Of a DNA stretch of 34,664 nt, positions 24,319 to 34,664 are shown piece by piece. Position numbers and translations under genes: made by a program. Origin of the DNA: DASYPQ01 sp041488095. GTDB taxonomy: Bacteria; Planctomycetota; UBA1135; GCA-002686595. The stretch is from the NCBI GenBank assembly GCA_041488095.1, contig JBGPOP010000044.1, forward strand, positions 1 to 34,664. Reading direction: 5' to 3'. The notes below the pieces were generated by a model. It searched no databases and was not told the DNA's origin. It was given only the letters and a program-made list of their open reading frames with translations. Positions within the stretch are counted from its first letter, which is position 1. Each line of letters starts with the position of its first letter.

Positions 24319-25538
24319 ATGATGAATGGCCCTTGCGCCATCGGAATCGCTGCACGCACCGGGCGCACGCTCGCTTGGACCTTGCTGTGCATCCCGCTCC
24401 CGTCCTCGAGTCAGGGCGCAAGTCACGCCACCGGCGAGTGGGTTCTGGGCATGTCGACGGCTCTCACCGGTCCGGCGGAGGACCTGGGCAACAAGATGCT
24501 CGACGGGGTCCGTGCCGCCCTGGCGGAGACCGAGCGCAGCGGAGGCATCCAGGGACGCCACGTCCGGTTGATCGCGCTCGACGACGGCTACGAGCCCGAG
24601 CGGGCGGGTCCGAACGTCCGCAGGCTCGTCGAACAAGAACACGTCCTGGCGCTCGTCGGCGACGTGGGGACTCCCACCGCGGTCGCGGCGCTGCAGATCA
24701 CCAACACCAGCGGCACGCCTTTCTACGGAGCCTTCACCGGCGCGGGACTGCTGCGCAAGACTCCCCCCGATCCTCTTGTCGTCAACTACCGCGCGAGCTA
24801 CGCCGAGGAGACCCGGGCGATGGTCGACGCGTTGATCGGGCAAGCCGGTCTCGCGTGCGAGCAGGTCGCCTTCTTCACCCAGCGTGATGCCTACGGCGAT
24901 GCCGGCTTCGCGGGCGGCGTCACCGCTCTGAAGCTCCATGGATTGAAGGACGAGAACGCGGTCCTCCACGTGCGCTACGAGCGCAACACCGTGGCGGTCG
25001 AGAGGGCGCTCGCGGACGTCCTGCTGGCCGACCCCCCGCCGCGCGCGATCATCATGGTGGGCGCGTACCAGCCCTGTGCGACCTTCATCAAGCTGGCCCG
25101 GGAGAACGGCCTCGACGCGTTGTTCCTCAACGTTTCCTTCGTCGGATCGATGTCCCTCCTGCGTGAGCTCGACGATCGCGGCGAAGGCGTGGTCATCACC
25201 CAGGTCGTGCCGCACTTCGATGCCGACCTGCCGATCGTGAACGAATACCGGAAGGCCCTGCAGGCGCTGGACGTCGACAAGAAGCCCGACTTCGTCTCGC
25301 TCGAGGGCTACGTCTCCGCGCGCATCCTGTGCCGCGCGCTCTCCACGATCCAAGGCCCTCCCGAGCGCGAGTCCGTGATCCGGGCGCTGGAGAGCCTCGG
25401 CTCCTTCGACATCGGACTGGGAGAGACGCTGCGCCTCTCTCCCGAGGAGCACCAGGCCTGTCACCGCGTGTGGCCGACCGTCATCCGTGGAGGCAGGATC
25501 GTTCCGCTCGACTGGAGCGAGCTCGGCAAGAAGAGGCA

Positions 25539-25542
<4 letters not shown>
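24319..25542 (+). CDS. Periplasmic substrate-binding protein, LivK/type 1 fold
   Basis: A 407-residue protein. The start at 24319 follows GAGG and opens a signal peptide (RTLAWTLLCIPLPSSSQGAS). The mature part is the periplasmic binding fold of branched-chain amino acid/urea-type ABC systems: WVLGMSTALTGPAEDLGNKM, GGIQGRHVRLIALDDGYEPE, VLALVGDVGTPTAVAAL, FFTQRDAYGDAGFAGG and SLEGYVSARILCRAL. No permease or ATPase genes are nearby. Instead the stop overlaps the start of a hybrid histidine kinase (ATGA), so its likely role is to bind a ligand and signal to that kinase, not to deliver it to a transporter. The ligand is unknown. An in-frame ATG at 24217 would put the signal peptide far from the N-terminus and is less likely. 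Confidence 0.88.
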
Positions 25543-28385
<2,843 letters not shown>

Positions 28386-28480
28386 TCGGTCCCTGCTCGA
28401 GAAGTCGGGGACGTCGGGCGCGCTTGAAATCCCCGTCTCCTTGGCCTGTCATGTAGACGACGGATCGCGAAGGACCGACC

Positions 28481-28494
28481 CAGGAGACCCTTTG
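28481..28494 (+). promoter_or_regulatory. Ribosome binding site fixing a TTG start
   Basis: AGGAG at 28482-28486 is followed after five bases by TTG at 28492-28494, from which the protein begins with KQARVFAGCVDYWDG. The nearest alternative upstream (TTG at 28441) has no Shine-Dalgarno and adds 17 unremarkable residues. Confidence 0.6.
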
Positions 28495-29631
28495 AAGCAG
28501 GCACGCGTGTTCGCCGGATGCGTCGACTACTGGGATGGACGACTGTTCGGGGGCTGGGCCATCGACCGCACCCGTCCAAGCACCCCTTGCGACATCGACA
28601 TCTACGCCGAGGGCCAGCTCCTCCAGACCTGTCGGGCCGACATCCAGCGCCCGGATCTGATCGAGGTCTCGCCGGCCGACCAGCGCAAGGGCTTCCTGGT
28701 GGACATCGAGGCGAAGGTGAAACCCGGCGCTCGACTCGAGGTCTGCTTCGGGGGCACGAGGCAGCGCATTCCGCCCACCCAGCAGCTCGAACCGATCATC
28801 GGACGCCCCCACATCGACTTCCAGCAACGTTCGGCCAGCGCCTCGAGTCGCTGGGTGCCTGTTCCGCCCGCATCGATGATCACTCACATCAGCGGGGCGA
28901 CCGGCAAGGAGGCGGATCTTCGAATGACCTACCGGGCCGTCGGTTTCACGGTGGCCGCGGACATCTGCAACATGGCGCTCGACCACGGAGCGGATCCCCT
29001 CCGGCCTGGTTACTCCTTCGTCGATCTCGGATGCGGATGCGGTCGGATCGCCACGTTCCTGGCGCAGATGCTGGACGACTCCCGCTATCTCGGCGTGGAC
29101 GTGTGGAGGCCGGGGATCGAATGGGCGGAACGCAACATCACTTCGAAATACGAAAAGTACCTGTTCCACTGCCCGGTCGCCCACAAGCACGGATATGAGG
29201 CGCGCGCACACTGCCGAGTGCCGGTCGAGGACGGGACGACCGATTGCGTGATCGCGACCTCCTTGTTCACGCACATCGATCCTGGCGCGTGCGACGGCTA
29301 CCTGCGCGAGATCGGTCGGATCCTGAAGCCCGGCGGATTGGCCTACATCACGTTCTTCTTCAGGGACGAGCAGTCCAGCGAGGTCTCGGAACGAATGGCG
29401 CGCCGGGCCGGGATGGTCCTCACCAAGGACCCGCAGGCCTGGTCATACGGCAAGGCCGGCTACTTGGACGTCTTCCACGACCCGCACAGGGTGGAAGCGG
29501 TCGCCGCCCAGGAGGGCCTCGAATCGACGCTGATCCGCTTGGGAGTCTGGCGTGGAATGGCTCACTCGAGCGTCAATCACGCCGCCTATCAGGATCTCCT
29601 GTTCCTCCGCAAGGCGGGTCCATCGAGTTGA
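28492..29631 (+). CDS. SAM-dependent methyltransferase with N-terminal beta-sandwich domain
   Basis: A 379-residue protein. Residues about 1-100 resemble the small beta domain often found joined to glycosyltransferases and methyltransferases: GCVDYWDGRLFGGWAID, IDIYAEGQLLQTCRADIQRP, then DLIEVSP and KGFLVDI. Residues about 150-379 are a class I methyltransferase: motif I FVDLGCGCGRIATFL (about 176-190), the acidic GVDVWRPGI, DCVIATSLFTHIDP and LREIGRILKPGGLAYITFFF. The substrate is not evident; the N-terminal domain hints at a glycan or surface polysaccharide target. No signal peptide, so cytoplasmic. It lies 106 bp downstream of the kinase and may share its transcript. Confidence 0.85.
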   Translation: MKQARVFAGCVDYWDGRLFGGWAIDRTRPSTPCDIDIYAEGQLLQTCRADIQRPDLIEVSPADQRKGFLVDIEAKVKPGARLEVCFGGTRQRIPPTQQLEPIIGRPHIDFQQRSASASSRWVPVPPASMITHISGATGKEADLRMTYRAVGFTVAADICNMALDHGADPLRPGYSFVDLGCGCGRIATFLAQMLDDSRYLGVDVWRPGIEWAERNITSKYEKYLFHCPVAHKHGYEARAHCRVPVEDGTTDCVIATSLFTHIDPGACDGYLREIGRILKPGGLAYITFFFRDEQSSEVSERMARRAGMVLTKDPQAWSYGKAGYLDVFHDPHRVEAVAAQEGLESTLIRLGVWRGMAHSSVNHAAYQDLLFLRKAGPSS

Positions 29632-29656
29632 CCGTGGGTGGGCCGCTTGGCCGAGC

Positions 29657-31768
29657 TCACGGACCCCACAGGACCATCAGACCGTTCGACACGTTGAACG
29701 TGCTCCCCGGCGGATCCGGGCAGAAGCTCGGATTCGGGTCGCGGTAGTAGATCTGGTAGACCCGAGTCCCCTGGACCGGAATCGTGTCCCCGAGCGCGCT
29801 GGATCGCGCCGAGATCGAGGGATCGCCCCCCTGAGGCGCCGTGACCGCGCCGCCGGCTGCATTCCGGGTGTACAGGCGCTTGAGGTTCCCGCCGACGCAG
29901 CGAATTCCGTCGCCGAAGTTGAGCGCTGGGATCAGCGAGTCGCCTTGGACGAACAGGGAGAACGACGTCGGGCGCTCTCCCGAGGACGTCAGGACCAGCG
30001 TGTCCGCCGACAGGCTCGGATTGCCGCTCGAAGTCAGCAGCGCGCCCCCGGTCGAAACCGAGTTCTCGCAGCCGTGGCCTGCCGCCCCGCTGTTCCCGCA
30101 CGGGCAGGGCGCGCCCGATCCGTCCCCGAGGCAGAAGCTCGTGACCGGTCCGCCCCCCGGCACATCGCCGTTGCCGACAACCGACGCCGGCGCGCCCGGC
30201 CTCCACAGCCCCAGCGTGATCGGGCCGGTCTGCGGCTGCGCGTTGGCGTCGAAGCGGAAGTTGTACAGCGTGCCCCAGCGGAGCGAGTTCGCGCTCGGAT
30301 TCTGCGCTTCCGTCTCGCACGCCCACGTGAGCGCGCTGCCTCCCTGCGAAGCGGTCCAGTCGGTGCCCGCGAAGTTCGCGTTGCCGGGGCCATCGCCGTC
30401 GTGATAGCTGACGTCGTGGAATCCGATGTTCATGACCGAGACTCCGGCGGCGATCGGCACGCTGAACGAGCCGACGTCGCGGTCGGCGTTCATGTTGTAG
30501 ACCGCGTACTCGTAGCGCCACTGGCCTCCGCCGAGGTCTGTCGCTCGCGTGCCGAGCACGAGCAGTCCGTCCCCCGGGATCTGCAGGTCGACCAGGTTCG
30601 CCGCCGGGTCGACCACCGCCCACGCACGGATCGCCGGATGCGTCTCCTGGGTCGTTCCGGACAGCGCCAGGTTGTAGTTGCTCGAGCCGCCGCTGACGGT
30701 CATCTCACGCCACGAGGCGTTGTTGTTCTGGTTGCCGGCCGTCGCGTCGTCCTTGGTCACGTAATGGCCCTCGCCGAAGAAGCGCGTCGTGTTGCCGCCG
30801 CCCGTGACCTCGAGGTCGGTGAGCGCGACCTGGCAACGCCGGTAGATCGAGTCCGAGCCGTGCGAGGGGTTGGCGGGCGGGTAGGTGAACACGCCGGTGT
30901 GGGCGTTGACCTGCCAATTGGGACCGGCGCCGGGCTGCGAGCCGTTCGTGCCCGCGTCGTACGGGTCGGAGCAGCCCACGCCGAGGTGCTGGCCGTCGCC
31001 ATTCCCCTGGCAGGTGCAGCAATAGCTGTCCTGCGCCGCGCCGAAGCCGTGCTTGACCCAGCTGAATCCCACCTGCTCGAAGCGGCCCGCCCCGCCGACG
31101 ACCTTGTAGCGGTAGAGGTTCTGGCGGATCACCGGGTGGTCGTTCGTGCTGCCGATCCAGTTCACGACCGCCGTTCCGACGTTGCACGAGGTCGTGCCGA
31201 GCGCGATCGCATCGATGCCGCCGACCGGAGTCACGTTCATGACGCCGTTGATGTCGCCCACGATCACGTCCGGTCCGGTGCTCGTTCCGCACGGCGGCGG
31301 GGGCGGGCCGACCGTGAGCGAGAACGTGCCGGCGCCGCCGGGCGCGGTCGGCCAGCTGCCGATCTGCAGCGTGTAGTTGTTGCCCATCGTGACCGGGAAC
31401 GCGATCACCGACTGGAGCCCGCAATAATCGTCGTTGCAGGCGAGCGGCCCCGCCGACGGACAACCGCTGCCCGCGTAGGACGAGATCTTGCTGTCGAACG
31501 AGGCGCCTCCGCACAGGCTCAGCGTGGCTGACCCGTCCGCCGGAGCCACCCACGAGAACCACACGTCGCGCTGGATCCCGGTCGAGCCGGAGCAGGCGTA
31601 CTGGCCCTCCGTGCCCGTCGTGGCCGCGGTCGTGTTGAAGGGGAAGCTGCCCTGGCCGGTGATGACCGTGGGCGTCGCGCAGCTGTCCGAGCCCTGGGCG
31701 ACGGCGGGGAGTACGAGCGAGAGCGGAGCGAACGCGAGGGGAAGGGCGCGCCTGATCAGGGTTCTCAT
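29657..31768 (-). CDS. Large secreted protein with planctomycete C-terminal module
   Basis: A 703-residue exported protein. The signal peptide is clear (ALPLAFAPLSLVLPAVAQG). Residues about 26-155 form a beta domain (DSCATPTVITGQGSFPFNTT, DVWFSWVAPADGSATLSLCG, LACNDDYCGLQSV) seen in bacterial surface proteins. Residues about 160-530 are a Cys-containing region of unknown type (SYCCTCQGNGDGQHLGVGCS, SDSIYRRCQVALTD). The end is the shared module: FCLGDGSGAPCPCGNSG, GHGCENS, FGDGIRCVGG, YQIYYRDPNPSFCP and a final MVLWGP. No catalytic motif is visible. It is probably a surface or extracellular structural protein. Confidence 0.88.
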   Translation of the reverse strand: MRTLIRRALPLAFAPLSLVLPAVAQGSDSCATPTVITGQGSFPFNTTAATTGTEGQYACSGSTGIQRDVWFSWVAPADGSATLSLCGGASFDSKISSYAGSGCPSAGPLACNDDYCGLQSVIAFPVTMGNNYTLQIGSWPTAPGGAGTFSLTVGPPPPPCGTSTGPDVIVGDINGVMNVTPVGGIDAIALGTTSCNVGTAVVNWIGSTNDHPVIRQNLYRYKVVGGAGRFEQVGFSWVKHGFGAAQDSYCCTCQGNGDGQHLGVGCSDPYDAGTNGSQPGAGPNWQVNAHTGVFTYPPANPSHGSDSIYRRCQVALTDLEVTGGGNTTRFFGEGHYVTKDDATAGNQNNNASWREMTVSGGSSNYNLALSGTTQETHPAIRAWAVVDPAANLVDLQIPGDGLLVLGTRATDLGGGQWRYEYAVYNMNADRDVGSFSVPIAAGVSVMNIGFHDVSYHDGDGPGNANFAGTDWTASQGGSALTWACETEAQNPSANSLRWGTLYNFRFDANAQPQTGPITLGLWRPGAPASVVGNGDVPGGGPVTSFCLGDGSGAPCPCGNSGAAGHGCENSVSTGGALLTSSGNPSLSADTLVLTSSGERPTSFSLFVQGDSLIPALNFGDGIRCVGGNLKRLYTRNAAGGAVTAPQGGDPSISARSSALGDTIPVQGTRVYQIYYRDPNPSFCPDPPGSTFNVSNGLMVLWGP

Positions 31769-31853
31769 GGGAGGTGGAGCTTCTCGAGGGTGCGGAGTTG
31801 AGCGGGAGGGGTGATTCTACACGAGTCGCGCGGGGCTGGAAGCCTGCGAACGA

Positions 31854-33824
31854 TCACTTGCCCTTCTGGATCATGATCGACACGTAGATGTCCGCGTCAT
31901 CGCCATCCCCGCCTGGCTGGCCGTCCTTGCCGTAGGAGTAGACGCGCGGTGTGGGATATTCCGGGGACGGCGCATCGTAGAGGTACTCATGGCCCCAGGG
32001 GTCGCGGAGAGGGGGCTTGATCGCCAAGAAGGTCGCCCCTTTCACGTCGGGCGTGACAAGGGCCTCCAGGCTGTCGGGAAACTTGCCGCCATTGCTGATC
32101 GCGTATTCCTTGAGCGCGGCGGAGATCAAGCCGATGTCAGCCTCGGCCTTCGCCCGTTGCGATCTTCCCGACCGCTGGTCGCTCATCGCACGCACCGCGG
32201 CCCCGAGCTCGGCCAGGTCCGCCGACATCGCTCCGCGCCAGACGCGTCCGTCGACGCCGCCCCAAGCCGTGATCGACGCCGGAACCTCCGGGAACGCCAT
32301 CGACGCCTCGGGCATGGCGCCGTTCATCAGATCGCTCATCCCATGCATGACCTTGCCCAGGTTGTAGTGCAGCACGTAGCACGGGTTGAGATCGCCCACC
32401 TGCTCGAGAGCGTGCGCGACGGACGCCGAAATCTTGCCGCCGCTCGAGATGCGCGCCAGGGAACCGCGCAGGAAGGCTTCGTCGCCGCCCAGGACCAGCG
32501 CCGTCACGTCGCCTTTCGTCGCCAGGGTGAACGCGAGGCCGTCCTTGCCGTACATCTTATCGAACATCGCCTGCATCTCCGGCCCGTGCTTCTTCCCGAG
32601 CGCCTGCCCCTCGGGCGCGGCGAACATCTTGGCATCGATGCGCATGCGCATGCGGGTGACCGGCACGCCGTCGACCTCGCCCTGCGTTGGCTCGTCGAAC
32701 GCGAACCCCGGGAAGGAGATCATCATCGACTTGTAGACCGCCAGCAGCTTGGCCGCGTCGCGCGGGTGCAGATAGTAGGTGAAGCGCATCCCGGCCCCGC
32801 CGAAATCGCCGCTGACGCACATCGCCGAGCCGAACTGCGCGGCCAGCTCGTCGACGCTGCCCATCATCTTCTGGAGACCCGCACGCATCGGCTCGGGGTA
32901 GACCGCGAGCATTCCATCGATGAGGGGCTTGAAGCGCTTCGTCATCGCCACCGTGTCCATGCCGGCGACCATCGTCATCGAGGCGTCGGGATCGAGGAAG
33001 CGCGCCAGGGTCTTCGCGTCGGTCTTCTCCTTGGAGCCGAAGTCGGCCAGCGCGCTGTTCTCGAGCATGGTCAGAGCCTCGCCGATCTCGAGCCAGACGC
33101 CGTCGAGGCGCACGGAGATGTCGAGGCTCTGGCTCGAGTCGACGATCGAGCGGACCCCGTCGGCGTACAACCGCATGATCGCCCCGAAGTCCATCCCGCC
33201 CGGCACCCCGGCCGACGCGGACGCCATCTGCATCTCCATCGCGGAGAGGCTTCCGTCGATCATCGGGCGGTAATGCTCGACGAGCCGCTTCACGTCGATG
33301 CGCGCGACGACATCCCCGGCCGGCAGGCCAAGAGCGATCGGCGCCGGCTCGGCGCCGCGCTTCGAATCGGGCGACTTCGAAACGGAGACGTAGGATCCCT
33401 CGATCGCCGTCGTCACGGGCGCACCCGGCTTCACGAGCGAGCGCGCGTAGTTCTCGGCGGAGAGGGCGGGCACGAGGAAGGTCGGTGTGGGCTCGGCACC
33501 CGGATCCTCGGCCAGGACGAGACACATCGCGATCGGCCTGGTGTGGTCGATCTCTCCCAGCGAACCGGGCACGTCGAGGTCGGAGAGGATCTTGTCGACG
33601 TCGAGCTTCTCCGCCTCTTCGGGCGCGAATGCGGCCGTCACTCTGCGGACCGCCGTAGCCAAGCGGTTGATCGACGGCGCCTGGACGTAGACGACCGTGC
33701 CGACGGGAACGAGCTTCGCGAGCTCGTCCCCCAGGGGAGACCGCGACTGCGCGTGGAGACCGGGGAGGCAGCCCAGCACGGCAGCGGGAACAAGGCGGCG
33801 GAGCAGGTGGATCGTGGGCGACAT
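31854..33824 (-). CDS. Secreted protein with C-terminal GspG-type pseudopilin domain
   Basis: A 656-residue protein. A signal peptide (about 1-26; HLLRRLVPAAVLGCLPGLHA) precedes a large domain of unknown family (about 30-545) containing VGTVVYVQAPSINRL, PTFLVPALSAENYA and TFALATKG-type beta segments. The last 100 residues match the globular part of the type II secretion major pseudopilin GspG: KAEADIGLISAALKEYAISN, GGKFPDSLEALV, LRDPWGHEYLYDAPS and YSYGKDGQPGGDGDDADIY, including the acidic Ca-binding end. The prepilin N-terminus (GFTLIE helix) that would place a pseudopilin in the pilus is absent. It is thus a fusion or domain reuse, not a working GspG. GGGAGAGGA lies just before the ATG. Confidence 0.85.
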   Translation of the reverse strand: MSPTIHLLRRLVPAAVLGCLPGLHAQSRSPLGDELAKLVPVGTVVYVQAPSINRLATAVRRVTAAFAPEEAEKLDVDKILSDLDVPGSLGEIDHTRPIAMCLVLAEDPGAEPTPTFLVPALSAENYARSLVKPGAPVTTAIEGSYVSVSKSPDSKRGAEPAPIALGLPAGDVVARIDVKRLVEHYRPMIDGSLSAMEMQMASASAGVPGGMDFGAIMRLYADGVRSIVDSSQSLDISVRLDGVWLEIGEALTMLENSALADFGSKEKTDAKTLARFLDPDASMTMVAGMDTVAMTKRFKPLIDGMLAVYPEPMRAGLQKMMGSVDELAAQFGSAMCVSGDFGGAGMRFTYYLHPRDAAKLLAVYKSMMISFPGFAFDEPTQGEVDGVPVTRMRMRIDAKMFAAPEGQALGKKHGPEMQAMFDKMYGKDGLAFTLATKGDVTALVLGGDEAFLRGSLARISSGGKISASVAHALEQVGDLNPCYVLHYNLGKVMHGMSDLMNGAMPEASMAFPEVPASITAWGGVDGRVWRGAMSADLAELGAAVRAMSDQRSGRSQRAKAEADIGLISAALKEYAISNGGKFPDSLEALVTPDVKGATFLAIKPPLRDPWGHEYLYDAPSPEYPTPRVYSYGKDGQPGGDGDDADIYVSIMIQKGK

Positions 33825-33915
33825 GGGTCCTCTCCCAGGCGGGATTCGGGCGGAGCGCGCCCAGGATAGCGCGCGAGAGCGCCCGGGTCCCAGCTTCCTC
33901 TCGTCGGATCAGCCA

Positions 33916-33960
33916 CTACTCGTAGCGGAGCGCGGAGATCGGATCCATCCGCGCGGCGCG
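33916..33960 (-). pseudogene. Stranded 3' tail of a MacB/FtsX-type ABC permease gene
   Basis: The minus strand reads RAARMDPISALRYE and then TAG at 33916-33918. AARxDPxxALRYE is the conserved C-terminus of MacB/LolC-type ABC permeases. The frame is closed by TGA at 33961-33963 directly upstream, so only about 14 codons survive. The rest of the permease is gone, and the next gene, which ends at 33980, is a secreted protein. The match is short but very characteristic. Confidence 0.65.
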
Positions 33961-33979
33961 TCACGCGGGGCAGCCAGGG

Positions 33980-34664
33980 CTAGTGCCAGACGATGATCAT
34001 GCCGTTCGTGGAATTGAACGTGTTGCCCGAGGGCGTCGGGCAGAAGCTGGGATCGGGATCACGGTAGTAGGTCTGGTAGTAGCGTATCGACCCCGGGAGG
34101 ATCGGATCGCCGAGTGCGGCAGAGCGGGTGTGGACAGGAGGATCGCCGACCTCAGGAGCGTTCACCGCTCCGCCGCTCGCAGTTTTCACGTAGAGGCGCT
34201 TCAGGCTGCCTCCCGCGCAGCGCAGGCCGTCGCCGAAGGTGACCGAAGTGGAGACGAAGGCGTTGCCCTGGAGGAAGATCGTGAGCGAGGTGGGAAGCTC
34301 GTCGGTGGCGTGAAAGACGAGCGTATCGTTGCCGAGCGCCGGATTGCCCGTGGAACGCAACAGCGCGCCGGGGCTGTTCGTGCTTGAATTCTTGCAGCCG
34401 CGCAGAGTGTTGCCGGTGTTGGAGCAGGGGCAGGCGGCGACCGTGCCGTCGCCGAAGCAGAAGGAGTTCACGCTGCTGGCGCAGCCGTGCCATTCGGCGA
34501 CGTGGATTGAGGGAATGGCGCCCGCCTGTGTCACGTTACCGCCCGCGTACAGATCCGCGGCGGCATTCTGACCGTCGTTGTGCACGGCTAGGGCGAGCAC
34601 CCAGTCATTCAGTCCGGCTCCCAGGGCCGACCACCGTGTGCCATCCCAGCGGACGATGTGACGC
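33980..34664 (-). CDS. Secreted propeller-type protein with planctomycete C-terminal module, N-terminus off the window
   Basis: The frame is open from the right edge to TAG at 33980-33982, giving the last 227 residues. The first part visible (HIVRWDGTRWSALGAGLNDW, then VLALAVHNDG and DLYAGGNVTQAGA) is one unit of the WDG..WSALG...LYAGG repeats common in secreted planctomycete propellers. After WHGCASSVN comes the module shared with other secreted proteins here: FCFGDGTVAACPCSNTG, RGCKNSS, FGDGLRCAGGSLKRLYV, YQTYYRDPDPSFCP and the end MIIVWH. Signal peptide and most repeats lie outside the window. No enzyme motif is seen. Confidence 0.87.
   Translation of the reverse strand, partial: RHIVRWDGTRWSALGAGLNDWVLALAVHNDGQNAAADLYAGGNVTQAGAIPSIHVAEWHGCASSVNSFCFGDGTVAACPCSNTGNTLRGCKNSSTNSPGALLRSTGNPALGNDTLVFHATDELPTSLTIFLQGNAFVSTSVTFGDGLRCAGGSLKRLYVKTASGGAVNAPEVGDPPVHTRSAALGDPILPGSIRYYQTYYRDPDPSFCPTPSGNTFNSTNGMIIVWH

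Noticed and set aside
31854..33824. Annotation as gspG
   Set aside because: The prepilin cleavage site and N-terminal helix are absent and 500 unrelated residues precede the GspG-like part.

Overview
The window is a high-GC bacterial chromosome segment, and its gene content points to Planctomycetota. Evidence: a DUF1800-DUF1501 pair; large secreted proteins ending in a Cys/Gly-rich module (FCFGDG, CPC, GCxN) and closing on a (Y/W)YRDP tail; a GspG-type pseudopilin domain fused to an unrelated secreted protein; and PD40 propeller repeats. I recall the FCFGDG/CPC module mostly from deep planctomycete lineages, so the placement is inference. No rRNA, tRNA, CRISPR array, transposase or integrase was seen.

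Layout. 1-770: 5' part of a secreted PD40 propeller gene (runs off the left edge). 771-1243: no intact gene, but a fragment of a secreted-protein C-terminus. 1244-4183: PEP/pyruvate-binding kinase-type protein with two receiver-like domains. 4239-6924: type II restriction-modification system of BsuBI/PstI type, endonuclease and N6-adenine methyltransferase convergent and overlapping by 28 bp. 7000-11464: gdhA with a small upstream gene, plus a displaced 154-bp copy of the gdhA 3' end; a 2.6-kb gene for a carboxypeptidase-regulatory-like protein sits between the two copies. 11636-12785: AT-hook/winged-helix DNA-binding protein and a short secreted protein. 12800-16304: DUF1800-DUF1501 operon and a coiled-coil protein. 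16547-19998: DUF3568 lipoprotein and a secreted S53 (sedolisin/kumamolisin-type) peptidase. 20181-23054: M28 metallopeptidase followed by a caspase-like protein. 23162-29631: CDF metal exporter; periplasmic binding protein overlapping a hybrid histidine kinase; SAM methyltransferase. 29657-34664: three secreted proteins on the minus strand, with a 45-bp tail of an ABC permease gene between the last two.

The most striking item is the caspase-like gene at 20181-20999. The codon for the catalytic cysteine in the DSCHS motif is TGA, the catalytic His (YTGHG) is intact, and the frame stays open with normal codon use for 106 more codons. A small hairpin lies at a selenocysteine-insertion distance after the TGA. 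This makes it a candidate selenocysteine caspase homologue; the alternative is a single-base nonsense mutation or sequence error.

The second is the gdhA 3'-end duplication. Ten differences in 154 bp include nine silent third-position changes, so the fragment comes from a gdhA allele that diverged while functional and was displaced, not from a decaying recent copy. Together with the permease tail and the orphan C-terminal fragment, the window shows several stranded 3' gene ends at rearrangement junctions.
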